Assembly (NCBI GenBank): GCA_030618325.1
Contig: JAUXDP010000088.1
Coordinates: 1-11,003, forward strand
Source of the DNA: Methylococcaceae bacterium
Lineage (GTDB): Bacteria > Pseudomonadota > Gammaproteobacteria > Methylococcales > Methylomonadaceae
DNA: 11,003 nucleotides
Direction of reading: 5' to 3'
Shown here: piece by piece, positions 1 to 7,303 of the stretch
How positions within the stretch are numbered: the first letter of the stretch is position 1
How the letters are laid out: each line of letters starts with the position of its first letter
Notes under the pieces: model-generated
Databases searched by the model: none
What the model saw: the letters and a program-made list of their open reading frames with translations, nothing else
Told to the model about the DNA's origin: nothing
Made by a program: the position numbers and the translations under genes

Positions 1-811
1 TGTGTGATAAATCTTTGATACCGACAATTTCAGCCGCCGCTTTTAATAGCTTCTGAAACAGGTCTATCTCATAATTACTATGCACGCCCTGCACTACTGC
101 CGCGATACGCTCCAAGCCCATACCGGTATCTACCGAAGGTTTGGGCAATGGATGCAAATTACCTTCACTATCCCGGTTATATTGCATGAACACCAGATTC
201 CAGATCTCAATATACCGATCACCTTCTTCATCGGCTGAGCCAGGAGGCCCACCGAAAATTTCTTCACCATGATCATAGAAAATTTCGGTACATGGCCCGC
301 ATGGACCGACATCGCCCATCGACCAGAAATTATCCTTGCCACCAATTCTTGAAAAACGACTGGGGTCAACACCGATTTCATTCAGCCAGATAATCTCTGC
401 CTCTGCATCTTCATCAAACACGGTTACCCAAAGTTTTTCAGCCGGTATTTCCAGCTCTTTGGTCAAAAAATCCCAGGCAAAATGGATCGCTTCTTTTTTG
501 AAGTAATCACCAAAGCTGAAGTTTCCCAGCATTTCGAAAAAGGTATGATGTCTGGCAGTATAGCCAACATTTTCCAGATCATTATGTTTACCGCCGGCTC
601 TTACACATCGCTGGCTGCTGGTCGCCGTTACATATTCGCGCTGCTCCCGACCTAAAAATACATCCTTAAAAGGTACCATGCCGGCATTAGTGAACAACAA
701 CGTTGGATCATTCCCGGGCACCAAAGAACTGGAAGGCTGAACAGAATGCCCACGCTGTTGAAAAAACTCTAAAAATGCAGTGCGCAATGCTGCGCTGGTC
801 ATCTTCTTCAT
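1..811 (-). CDS. alaS: Alanine--tRNA ligase, N-terminal part (cut by window edge)
   Basis: Charges tRNA-Ala with alanine in the cytoplasm, using ATP. Translating the minus strand from 811 gives about 270 residues that continue past the left edge. They match the class II catalytic domain of AlaS: the stretch with FTNAGM and FKDVFLG, then SQRCVRAGGKHNDLENVG, TARHHTFFEMLGNFSFGDYF, GDVGPCGPCTEIFYDHG, and the motif with PSVDTGMGLERIAAV. The editing and C-Ala domains lie outside the window. There are two in-frame ATG starts, at 811 and 802. The 802 start gives the spacing to the AFL(E/D)FF motif that I recall from many AlaS proteins and has GAAGAAG just upstream; 811 gives three more residues. The gene begins 7 bases after the recX stop, so it is probably cotranscribed with recA and recX. 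Confidence 0.95.
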   Translation of the reverse strand, partial: MKKMTSAALRTAFLEFFQQRGHSVQPSSSLVPGNDPTLLFTNAGMVPFKDVFLGREQREYVTATSSQRCVRAGGKHNDLENVGYTARHHTFFEMLGNFSFGDYFKKEAIHFAWDFLTKELEIPAEKLWVTVFDEDAEAEIIWLNEIGVDPSRFSRIGGKDNFWSMGDVGPCGPCTEIFYDHGEEIFGGPPGSADEEGDRYIEIWNLVFMQYNRDSEGNLHPLPKPSVDTGMGLERIAAVVQGVHSNYEIDLFQKLLKAAAEIVGIKDLSH

Positions 812-818
812 GACTGTG

Positions 819-1283
819 TTACTCGAATCCAATCGCTAATTGTTTAAATAAATTCATTATCATTTCACCAGAAAAGCCGCGTTGCTGAAGAAACCGGCTA
901 CGCTTTGCCCATTCTTGTCGAGTCATTGAGTTTTCGTCCTGATATTTTCGGGTATAAATGCGACTCAACAGTTCAGTCCAACTCCCGACAGATTCCTCAA
1001 CAACCGACTTCAGATCGCAATCATCTATGCCTTTTTGCTGTAATTCATATCTGATTTTGACTGGCCCATAGCCTTTTGCTATCCGCTGCCTAGCATAACT
1101 TTCCATAAATCGATGGTCATTTTGCAAGCCTTGTTCAGCCAACTCAGTGATAACCTGTTCGATATTTTCCTTGGAATAGCCTTTGGTCATCAATTTGTTA
1201 AGCAATTCCCGCCGACTATGTTCCCGTCTGGCTAATAAACGCAGACAACTCGCCTTAACTTCCTTGTTTATTTCATTACCCAT
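819..1283 (-). CDS. recX: Regulatory protein RecX
   Basis: RecX binds RecA and modulates, usually limits, its filament growth and recombinase activity. The product is 154 residues, the usual size for gammaproteobacterial RecX. It is helix-rich with the family's tandem three-helix repeats: LLARREHSRREL near residues 16-27, LAEQGLQNDHRFMESYARQRIAKGYGPVKI near 48-77, and a C-terminal repeat with RFLQQRGFSGEMI near 129-141. It starts 14 bases after the recA stop. No good Shine-Dalgarno sequence is visible before the ATG; the upstream region is pyrimidine-rich, so translation may be weak or coupled to recA. Low RecX relative to RecA would suit its role. Identity rests on sequence pattern plus position between recA and alaS. 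Confidence 0.93.
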   Translation of the reverse strand: MGNEINKEVKASCLRLLARREHSRRELLNKLMTKGYSKENIEQVITELAEQGLQNDHRFMESYARQRIAKGYGPVKIRYELQQKGIDDCDLKSVVEESVGSWTELLSRIYTRKYQDENSMTRQEWAKRSRFLQQRGFSGEMIMNLFKQLAIGFE

Positions 1284-1297
1284 GCAAAGAAAGCATA

Positions 1298-2353
1298 CTA
1301 TTCCGATTTTTCGGAAACCGGCTTATTTTTGCTTTGCTGCTCCGGTTCCTCTTTATCATCAAATGCCTCAGCTCGAATATTGGCTTCAATCTCTTCAGCT
1401 ATTTTAGGATTTTCCCGTAAAAATTCCCGCACATTATCTTTACCCTGTCCAATTTTGTCATTATTGTAGCTGTACCAGGAGCCTGCTTTTTGTACAAAGC
1501 CATACTTGACCCCTAAATCTACCAATTCACCCAGGAATGAAATCCCCTTACCATACAAAATTTCAAATTCGGCCTTTTTAAAAGGTGGGGCTACTTTGTT
1601 CTTTACCACCTTAACCCGAGTTTCATTACCAACAACCTCCTCACCTTTCTTGATTGCTCCTATACGGCGAATATCCAGACGAACTGAAGAGTAAAATTTC
1701 AGGGCATTACCACCCGTTGTGGTCTCAGGGTTACCAAACATAACGCCAATTTTCATACGAATCTGGTTAATAAAAATAACCAAGGTGTTGGAACGTTTAA
1801 TGTTACCCGTTAATTTTCTCAAGGCTTGAGACATAAGACGTGCTTGCAGCCCCATATGGGAATCCCCCATTTCACCTTCAATTTCAGCTTTCGGTGTTAA
1901 CGCAGCGACTGAATCGATAACGACAATATCAACTGCACCAGAGCGTACTAGCATATCAGTAATTTCCAATGCCTGTTCCCCGGTATCCGGCTGAGAAACC
2001 AGCAATTCATCGACATTGATCCCTATTTTTTCGGCATAAGCGGGATCCAATGCGTGCTCTGCATCAATAAAAGCCGCAGAACCCCCTTTTTTTTGCATTT
2101 GAGCAATTATTTCCAGAGTTAATGTCGTTTTACCTGATGATTCAGGCCCATATATCTCTACCACTCGACCCAAAGGCAAACCGCCACAGCCAAGCGCAAT
2201 ATCCAACGCCAATGATCCAGTTGAAACCACATCAATATCACGCATATTAGCCACATCACCCATACGCATTACTGACCCTTTGCCAAATTGCTTTTCAATC
2301 TGCATTAGCGCTGCGCCTAACGCTTTTTTTCTATTTTCATCCATCGTCTTCAT
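1298..2353 (-). CDS. recA: Recombinase RecA
   Basis: ATP-dependent DNA strand exchange protein and coprotease for LexA-type repressors. It is full length at 351 residues. Visible landmarks, numbered from the 2353 start: Walker A GPESSGKTT at 69-77, the IDAEHALDP segment with the catalytic Glu at 99, Walker B VVIDSVAAL at 144-152, the L1 region around EGEMGDSHMGLQARLMSQ, the L2 loop FGNPETTTGGNALKF at 206-220, and an acidic C-terminal tail. Two in-frame ATGs exist, at 2353 (MKTMDENR) and 2344 (MDENRKK). The second matches many homologues and has AGGG about 10 bases upstream, so the true start may be 2344. It is first in the recA-recX-alaS operon and divergent from the porin. No canonical CTG-N10-CAG LexA site is visible upstream. 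Confidence 0.98.
   Translation of the reverse strand: MKTMDENRKKALGAALMQIEKQFGKGSVMRMGDVANMRDIDVVSTGSLALDIALGCGGLPLGRVVEIYGPESSGKTTLTLEIIAQMQKKGGSAAFIDAEHALDPAYAEKIGINVDELLVSQPDTGEQALEITDMLVRSGAVDIVVIDSVAALTPKAEIEGEMGDSHMGLQARLMSQALRKLTGNIKRSNTLVIFINQIRMKIGVMFGNPETTTGGNALKFYSSVRLDIRRIGAIKKGEEVVGNETRVKVVKNKVAPPFKKAEFEILYGKGISFLGELVDLGVKYGFVQKAGSWYSYNNDKIGQGKDNVREFLRENPKIAEEIEANIRAEAFDDKEEPEQQSKNKPVSEKSE
1301..1316 (-). other. Small hairpin at the recA-recX junction
   Basis: TTCCGA and TCGGAA form a perfect 6-bp stem around a 4-base loop, covering the last recA codons just before the stop at 1300-1298. On the minus strand it is followed by a modestly T-rich stretch before the recX ATG. It could partly terminate transcription or slow ribosomes so that recX is expressed below recA. 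A terminator between recA and recX is known in E. coli, but this hairpin is short and its T-run is poor, so the role is inference. Confidence 0.35.
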
Positions 2354-2420
2354 GCCCTATTAGTTATGTAGTTCGCACCGCTATTATTTTGCTTTTTACT
2401 ATTCAAATTGTTAACAGAAT

Positions 2421-2448
2421 ATTATCACACAGCATGACTAACAGTCAT
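2421..2448 (-). promoter_or_regulatory. Candidate recA promoter overlapped by a palindrome
   Basis: On the minus strand ATGACT (2448-2443) and GATAAT (2426-2421) are 16 bp apart, resembling a sigma-70 promoter with a weak -35. The -35 is one arm of a perfect inverted repeat, ATGACT-N3-AGTCAT at 2434-2448. A protein binding there would block RNA polymerase. The transcript would have a leader of roughly 60-70 bases before recA. This was chosen by eye, and other AT-rich hexamers lie nearby. Confidence 0.35.
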
Positions 2449-2519
2449 AGCCGTTATTTATAAAAAATTGACGAAGTTAAAACTAAACGTAAGCCTCTTT
2501 AAAATTTCAAGCAGAGAGA

Positions 2520-2564
2520 ATGTCACACAACTGTAACACTACGGTAACACGCCTGACATATAAA
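2520..2564 (+). promoter_or_regulatory. Pho box array and -10 element of the porin promoter
   Basis: Three 7-base direct repeats sit exactly 11 bp apart: TGTCACA (2521-2527), TGTAACA (2532-2538) and GGTAACA (2543-2549). A weaker fourth, TGACATA, is at 2554-2560. The PhoB consensus is direct TGTCA-type repeats at 11-bp spacing. The unit at 2531-2548 is followed after 10 bp by TATAAA (2559-2564), the spacing at which a Pho box replaces the -35 element, as in the E. coli phoA promoter. No good -35 hexamer is needed or seen. The array is on the porin side of the divergent region, so it probably makes the porin inducible by phosphate limitation. Confidence 0.6.
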
Positions 2565-2639
2565 GCCGCTACCATTCCACCAATAGAACAACTCTGTTGC
2601 TTATTAACAACATTTTATTTGCATTTTGGGGATTAATAA

Positions 2640-3869
2640 ATGAAACCATTCTTGAAGACCGCTATCAAAGCCGCCTTGCTTGGGGGCTCCACCCTTGCGG
2701 TAACAGTAGTTTCAGCGTCAAACAAGGAATTACTTGAAACTTTATATGAAAATGGGGGGCTAAACAAAGCCCAGTACGAAAAGCTGCTTAAGCAAGAAAC
2801 TGAAAAAGAAGCCACAATGGCCCCCATGAACAACGACTTCATGAAAAAATTGGAGTGGGCAACTCGTATTAAAGTAAAAGGTGATGTGCGTTTCCGTTAT
2901 GAAAATGTTCAAGCCAATACCCTGAAAAAAGACCGTGAACGCATCCGGGCTCGCCTAGCATTTCTGGGTAAAGTAAATGATGAAGTGGATGCAGAAGTAC
3001 GCATCGCAACCGGTAGCTCTAATGACAGAAGATCAACCAACCAATCGCTTGGCGGTACCTTTACCAAGAAAGATTTATGGCTAGATCGTGCCTACATTGA
3101 CTGGCACCCAAACTGGGCATACGGAGCGCATGCTTACTTCGGTAAAATGAAACAGATTTGGTATAAAGAGTCTGACCTGATCTGGGATAATGACATTAAT
3201 CCTGAAGGTATTGCCGTTAAATATACTCATGAATTTGCCGATACAGGATTAGAACTAACCGCAATTGGCGGATATTACATACTTGAAGACAGCGTAGATG
3301 GAGATGGAAATGTCTTTCAATTTTCCGGTGATATGGATATGCTCCATGCTGGCTTGTCTGCCCACATGGAATTCAATGACATGATCTCTGCCAGCTTGGG
3401 CTATAACGCCTATCTATATGATGATGAAGATGGCAACGATGGCCTGGGCGATCTTGGTGACAAGGGTAATTCTTCCAATCAAAAATTTTCAATACATGAA
3501 ATCACAGGGTCAACAACCATCAAAACCGATTTGCTGCCCATTACTTTTTACGGACAATATGTCCACAACAGTGTTGCCAGAAGCAACCTGGATAACGGCT
3601 GGCTAATGGGTGTTAAAACCAAATATAAAGCTTTTAAAGCGTCATATGACTATCGCAGCATGCAAAGAGATTTTGCACCCGGTGTATTTATAGACTCTGA
3701 CTTCAACGGTGGCAATACTGGAGCAAGAGGCCACAAAATCAAGCTGGCTTATGCTATCAGCAAAAACTTCTCTATTGGCGGCGCCTATTTCGCTGCAGAG
3801 AGATTTGATCACAATGATCCTGCAAGAAACTACGATACATTCCAGCTTGACTTGAAAGCTAAATTTTAA
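2640..3869 (+). CDS. Outer-membrane porin (putative porin family)
   Basis: Predicted outer-membrane beta-barrel channel of 409 residues. Residues 1-26 are a Sec signal peptide: Lys-containing start, hydrophobic core, and probable cleavage after VVSA. A short charged helical segment follows (about 28-55, NKELLETLYENGGLNKAQYEKLL), as in periplasmic or trimerising N-terminal regions of related porins. The barrel begins near residue 75 (IKVKGDVRFRYEN) with alternating strands, and the last residue is Phe after an alternating pattern (FQLDLKAKF), the usual C-terminal signal for barrel assembly. A TGGGGA ribosome site lies 7 bases before the ATG. The substrate cannot be read from sequence, but the Pho-box-like promoter suggests phosphate or another phosphorus compound. 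Acidic loops such as DDEDGNDGLGDLGD near 260-275 would not by themselves suggest an anion channel, so specificity stays open. Confidence 0.85.
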   Translation: MKPFLKTAIKAALLGGSTLAVTVVSASNKELLETLYENGGLNKAQYEKLLKQETEKEATMAPMNNDFMKKLEWATRIKVKGDVRFRYENVQANTLKKDRERIRARLAFLGKVNDEVDAEVRIATGSSNDRRSTNQSLGGTFTKKDLWLDRAYIDWHPNWAYGAHAYFGKMKQIWYKESDLIWDNDINPEGIAVKYTHEFADTGLELTAIGGYYILEDSVDGDGNVFQFSGDMDMLHAGLSAHMEFNDMISASLGYNAYLYDDEDGNDGLGDLGDKGNSSNQKFSIHEITGSTTIKTDLLPITFYGQYVHNSVARSNLDNGWLMGVKTKYKAFKASYDYRSMQRDFAPGVFIDSDFNGGNTGARGHKIKLAYAISKNFSIGGAYFAAERFDHNDPARNYDTFQLDLKAKF

Positions 3870-3888
3870 AGGCTCGCTATTGAATATA

Positions 3889-3954
3889 GGATGTGCTGAA
3901 CAACGTGAAGCGCATCACTCGCAAACGATGCGCTTCACGTTGTTCAGCACATCC
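3889..3954. repeat. Perfect 28-bp inverted repeat with 10-base loop
   Basis: The left arm at 3889-3916 and right arm at 3927-3954 are exact reverse complements over 28 bp, separated by ACTCGCAAAC. It starts 19 bases after the porin stop and ends 39 bases before the rraA start. There is no T-run on either side, so it is not a standard intrinsic terminator. It looks more like a REP-type or very short MITE-like palindrome. In RNA it would form a very stable stem that could protect the porin mRNA 3' end or uncouple the porin from rraA and ispH. An open frame through it extends rraA upstream, but those codons are not part of the family. Confidence 0.85.
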
Positions 3955-3993
3955 ATAAATGGTATGATTTGGACTTTGGACAGAATAAAAATC

Positions 3994-4479
3994 ATGCCTT
4001 TCACTACTGCCGATCTATGCGATGAACACTCAGATGAAGCGCATTTCCAGATAGCTGAACCAATCTTGAAAAATTTTGGTGGAAATGCCATCTTTTCTGG
4101 ACAAATTTCGACTCTGAAAGTTTTTGAAGACAATGTACTAATACGCAAAGTTCTGGAAGAAAAAGTAAATAACCGCATCCTGGTCATAGATGGTGGCGGC
4201 TCACAGCGTTGCGCCTTACTCGGCGGCGACTTGGCAACCATTGCTTTCAATAATGGCTGGCAAGGCATCGTAATTTATGGCTGTGTCCGTGATTCTGTAG
4301 AACTCACCCAAGTCCCCATTGGTATCCGCGCCTTAAGAACCCACCCGCTCAAAAGTCATAAGAAAGGCATGGGAGATCGCGATGTTTTGGTTACTTTTGG
4401 AGGCATTAATTTTAAAAAAGACCACTTTTTATATGCTGATCGAGACGGAATTATCGTATCTGATACAAAGTTGAGTTAA
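3994..4479 (+). CDS. rraA: RraA family protein (RNase E activity regulator / aldolase-like)
   Basis: The 161-residue product from the ATG at 3994 aligns end to end with RraA, which binds RNase E and dampens mRNA decay. Matching segments are TADLCDEHSDE, IAEPILKNFGG, FSGQISTLKVFEDN, LVIDGGGSQRCALLGGDLA, WQGIVIYGCVRD and FLYADRDGIIVSD. The open frame extends up to 3880, but that extra part runs through the palindromic repeat and has no family similarity; an ATG at 3964 would add 10 residues. The ribosome site is weak. Unlike E. coli RraA as I recall it, this protein keeps the signature of metal-dependent HMG/oxaloacetate aldolases: Gly78, then 20 residues, Arg99-Asp100, and Glu103. It could therefore be an enzyme rather than, or as well as, an RNase E regulator. 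ispH follows 36 bases downstream. Confidence 0.88.
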   Translation: MPFTTADLCDEHSDEAHFQIAEPILKNFGGNAIFSGQISTLKVFEDNVLIRKVLEEKVNNRILVIDGGGSQRCALLGGDLATIAFNNGWQGIVIYGCVRDSVELTQVPIGIRALRTHPLKSHKKGMGDRDVLVTFGGINFKKDHFLYADRDGIIVSDTKLS

Positions 4480-4515
4480 AATATCATCCTATTAACCAAG
4501 TGAAAGAGTCAAGAT

Positions 4516-5469
4516 ATGCAAATTTTACTCGCTAACCCTCGTGGATTCTGTGCTGGCGTACATCGTGCCATTGAAATTGTTGACCGAGCCCTGGAAGCTT
4601 TTGGAGCTCCCATTTACGTTCGACATGAAGTCGTGCATAACCGTACCGTTGTAGAAGGGCTGAAAAACAAAGGTGCTATCTTTATTGAAGATTTAGCAGA
4701 TGTTCCTGTCGATTCAAATTTAATCTTCAGTGCCCACGGCGTTTCAAAAAGAGTACAACAAGAAGCTCAAGAGCGAAACCTGACAGTTTTTGATGCCACT
4801 TGCCCTTTAGTTACCAAAGTACATATCCAGGTCGCCAAGCATGCAAAAGCGGATACCGAAGTCATCTTAATTGGTCACGCAGGACATCCCGAAGTTGAAG
4901 GCACTATGGGTCAATATGAAAAAAGCACCGAACATGGTGCAATCCATCTTGTAGAAACACCTGAAGATGTGGCCAATCTAAAAGTCAACAACCCAGAAAA
5001 GCTGGCTTATGTTACGCAAACCACCTTATCCATGACCGACACCAAAGTGATGGTTGATGCACTGAAGGAACATTTTCCAGCCATTCAGGGACAAAAGAAA
5101 GACGATATTTGTTATGCCACCCAGAACCGACAGGATGCAGTTCATAACCTGGCCGAGAAAGCAGACATTATTCTAGTCGTCGGCTCTCAAAACAGCTCTA
5201 ATTCAAATCGCTTAAGGGAAATTGCCGATCAATTAGGAAAGTCGGCTTATCTGATTGATACGGCTGCAGATATGGATAAGGCATGGTTTGAAAATATCGA
5301 TGTTGTTGGCGTAACTGCGGGCGCCTCCGCGCCTGAGGTACTGGTTCAAGAGGTTATCGATCAATTAAAAAACTGGGGAGGCAAAACTACTGTTGAAAAC
5401 GGTGGTATCGAAGAAAAAGTTGTTTTTTCTCTTCCAAAAGAGCTGAGGATGCATATCCAAGCAAGTTAG
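4516..5469 (+). CDS. ispH: 4-hydroxy-3-methylbut-2-enyl diphosphate reductase
   Basis: IspH (LytB) is the last enzyme of the MEP pathway. It reduces HMBPP to IPP and DMAPP using a [4Fe-4S] cluster. The 317-residue length is normal. The three cluster-binding cysteines are present: Cys12 (RGFCAGV), Cys96 (DATCPLV) and Cys199 (DICYATQNRQ). So are the substrate-site residues His41 (VVHNRTV), His74 (SAHGVSK), His124 and Glu126 (GHPEVEGT), and the SSN motif near 227-229, with TAGASAPE near 267-274. A purine-rich GAAAGAG lies about 8 bases before the ATG. It is on the same strand as rraA with a short gap and no obvious own promoter, so they may be cotranscribed. It converges on the K+ channel gene. 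Confidence 0.97.
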   Translation: MQILLANPRGFCAGVHRAIEIVDRALEAFGAPIYVRHEVVHNRTVVEGLKNKGAIFIEDLADVPVDSNLIFSAHGVSKRVQQEAQERNLTVFDATCPLVTKVHIQVAKHAKADTEVILIGHAGHPEVEGTMGQYEKSTEHGAIHLVETPEDVANLKVNNPEKLAYVTQTTLSMTDTKVMVDALKEHFPAIQGQKKDDICYATQNRQDAVHNLAEKADIILVVGSQNSSNSNRLREIADQLGKSAYLIDTAADMDKAWFENIDVVGVTAGASAPEVLVQEVIDQLKNWGGKTTVENGGIEEKVVFSLPKELRMHIQAS

Positions 5470-5494
5470 ACCAACAGCATCTCCACGGGGAAAG

Positions 5495-5534
5495 GTTGGG
5501 GTGAAGGGATTTAAACGTTATCCCCTCACCCAAC
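5495..5534. repeat. Imperfect inverted repeat between ispH and the K+ channel gene
   Basis: GTTGGGGTGAAGGGA (5495-5509) pairs with TCCCCTCACCCAAC (5521-5534) with a one-base bulge around an 11-base loop. It sits where two convergent genes end and could act as a two-way transcription stop, though there is no long T-run. The right arm shares the CCTCACCCAAC core with the larger compound repeat at 8926-9022, so both look like copies of one dispersed family. The arm also encodes the last codons and stop of the channel gene. Confidence 0.65.
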
Positions 5535-7271
5535 TCTCACACCTACCTTGTTCGTTTTCTTAATATACCACTGCATAATATACCCCCTAGCCATATACAC
5601 TCCGTTCTTAATATAAAACAGCTTATATTCATTATTAATCGTTGCGTTAAATAATCGTTGCGCCATATGCGTTCCACAGAAAAGTAGCTGATCTCCCTCT
5701 TTTATCTCATAATCAGCCGTAGGTAAAATATGCACTTCCTCTCCCGATTTTATTACAAACACTACTATATCGAGTTGCCTGTCCCGATCATCAGGGTTTT
5801 TTAGTAGATCCCCTAAAAGCACTTTTTTTCCTTCATCCAACCACTTTATAACCGCTTTGCTTTTTTCCCGGGTAATATCAATAGTCACTAGCTCGGGTTT
5901 TTTTGTGCCTACTGTTTTTCTCAATCGCTGAATAACCTCTTCCATTTTTTTACCTCGGTCTGGTTTATCCTCCAATAGATAATTGAAAAAAGATTTTAGC
6001 AATGGTGCGATCAGAAGAAATAAAATCCGCCGCGCCGTTACCAATGAAGGCTGCATAATCATGTCGGTATTTGCCGCATTAAAGGCCACCTCATTAACAT
6101 GTCGGTTCTGTCGAACAATGGTAAACAAGTCAGGGTTAAAATATCGGGCATTGAGTAATATACTCAGGTTGTGTCCGTCATCATCCGTGGCTGCTAAAAT
6201 ACCATCAGCTTGCTCAATACCGGCTTCCGCTAAAGTTTTTCCAGTAGTTCTACCGACGACATAGTTGTCAATATGCCCTCTCTCCATATTTTGCTCGGGA
6301 TCAATTGCGGAGGTTTTGATATTGAGTTTATTGAGTACTCGGCTGACTTCGTACCCCATACGACCATAACCACAAACAACCCAGGCTCCAGTCGGTGGTT
6401 GCACATATTTTTCCAGCGAAGCTTCTTTATCGCCTACCAACCAATTATTCATGGCATAAAAACCCGGCCTGTGTATTGACGCAGCCAATACTTTGGCAAA
6501 GGTTTTAAAAGGGTCGACGATATGAACTTCACCGCCTAGAGTAGCCAGTGTATCTTCAAAGACATCAACTTTAGACATTGTGATAATACCGACATCCGGA
6601 TTGAGCAATCGCGCCATAGCGGAAATTTTCAGGTTAGCTTCTTCATTATTGGTGATAGCAACCAGCGTCTTACACATGGGATTTCGCAACCCAGCTTCCA
6701 GTAAATGTTTGGGGACAGTAGCATCACCATGCAGGCCAGGCACAGGAATATTGTAGTTTCTTAATTTCAAGGCTTTGATCCGCTCTTCTTCCTGATCAAT
6801 CACCACAGTAGACCAACCGGCTTCACTGAGACCTCTTAACAATACACTTCCGGTATCACCAAAACCACAAATGATAAAAAAAGGCCCCGAGATACGCCTA
6901 ACCTGACGGGTGAATCTCCATTCAGCGATTGCTCTCAGGAAAAAAGGATTTTGAAAAAGCTGGAAAATACTACCTATGGCATAAAACCAGGAAATCACAC
7001 TGACATATAGGCAGGCAATCGCCCAAAAGCGCTGAGCATTGCTGAATTCGAAAGGAATTTCACCAAATCCGGTAGTTGTGGCAGTATACGTCATGAAGTA
7101 AAACGCATGAAATATACTTAGATATTGCGTTTCACCATCAATTTCCGGCCCTGGAATAAATACCATACCAAGAATTGATAGCGAGTAAACGACAATCAAT
7201 GTCATCATTGGTGCTCGCATTTCACGCATGACGATGAAAATCACACGCGAGAGCTCTACTGGTGTGGCCAT
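5526..7271 (-). CDS. Potassium channel with tandem RCK (TrkA-N/TrkA-C) domains
   Basis: Probable inner-membrane K+ channel gated by cytoplasmic nucleotide- or ion-binding domains. Of 581 residues, about 20-42 and 84-106 are membrane helices flanking a pore loop with filter TTTGFGEIP at 66-73, a GFG variant of TVGYGD. Two Rossmann-type RCK units follow: GFGDTG at 136-141 with Asp159 at the end of the second strand, and GYGRMG at 301-306 with Asp324. A TrkA-C-like domain spans about 460-540 (VLLGDLL, ADYEIKEGDQLLFCG). Two RCK units in one chain recall GsuK-type channels, which tetramerise to an eight-RCK gating ring. The Lys-rich C-terminal tail, including VGVRVG, is partly encoded by a repeat arm. 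Upstream, 32 bases away, is a small membrane protein gene, likely in the same operon. A TrkA-type transport regulator is less likely because the pore is fused in the same chain. Confidence 0.87.
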   Translation of the reverse strand: MATPVELSRVIFIVMREMRAPMMTLIVVYSLSILGMVFIPGPEIDGETQYLSIFHAFYFMTYTATTTGFGEIPFEFSNAQRFWAIACLYVSVISWFYAIGSIFQLFQNPFFLRAIAEWRFTRQVRRISGPFFIICGFGDTGSVLLRGLSEAGWSTVVIDQEEERIKALKLRNYNIPVPGLHGDATVPKHLLEAGLRNPMCKTLVAITNNEEANLKISAMARLLNPDVGIITMSKVDVFEDTLATLGGEVHIVDPFKTFAKVLAASIHRPGFYAMNNWLVGDKEASLEKYVQPPTGAWVVCGYGRMGYEVSRVLNKLNIKTSAIDPEQNMERGHIDNYVVGRTTGKTLAEAGIEQADGILAATDDDGHNLSILLNARYFNPDLFTIVRQNRHVNEVAFNAANTDMIMQPSLVTARRILFLLIAPLLKSFFNYLLEDKPDRGKKMEEVIQRLRKTVGTKKPELVTIDITREKSKAVIKWLDEGKKVLLGDLLKNPDDRDRQLDIVVFVIKSGEEVHILPTADYEIKEGDQLLFCGTHMAQRLFNATINNEYKLFYIKNGVYMARGYIMQWYIKKTNKVGVRVG

Positions 7272-7303
7272 TCTCTTATTTAATATCCAGAAAAAATTTC
7301 AAA

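Noticed and set aside
130..381. 83-codon open frame on the plus or minus strand overlapping alaS
   Set aside because: It lies inside the well-conserved alaS catalytic domain in another frame and shows no recognisable motif.
2401..2420. Possible LexA box from CTGTTAACAA (minus strand) upstream of recA
   Set aside because: Only one half-site is present. The second half would need CAG 10 bases after CTG, and GAA is found there instead.
3880..3993. Upstream extension of the rraA reading frame from an ATG at 3880
   Set aside because: It runs through the perfect palindrome and encodes residues unrelated to RraA. The start at 3994 gives exactly the family length of about 161 residues.
3915..4268. 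117-codon open frame on the minus strand opposite rraA
   Set aside because: It is a shadow of rraA. The plus-strand frame has clear family similarity, while this one has a composition not like a real protein and starts inside the repeat.
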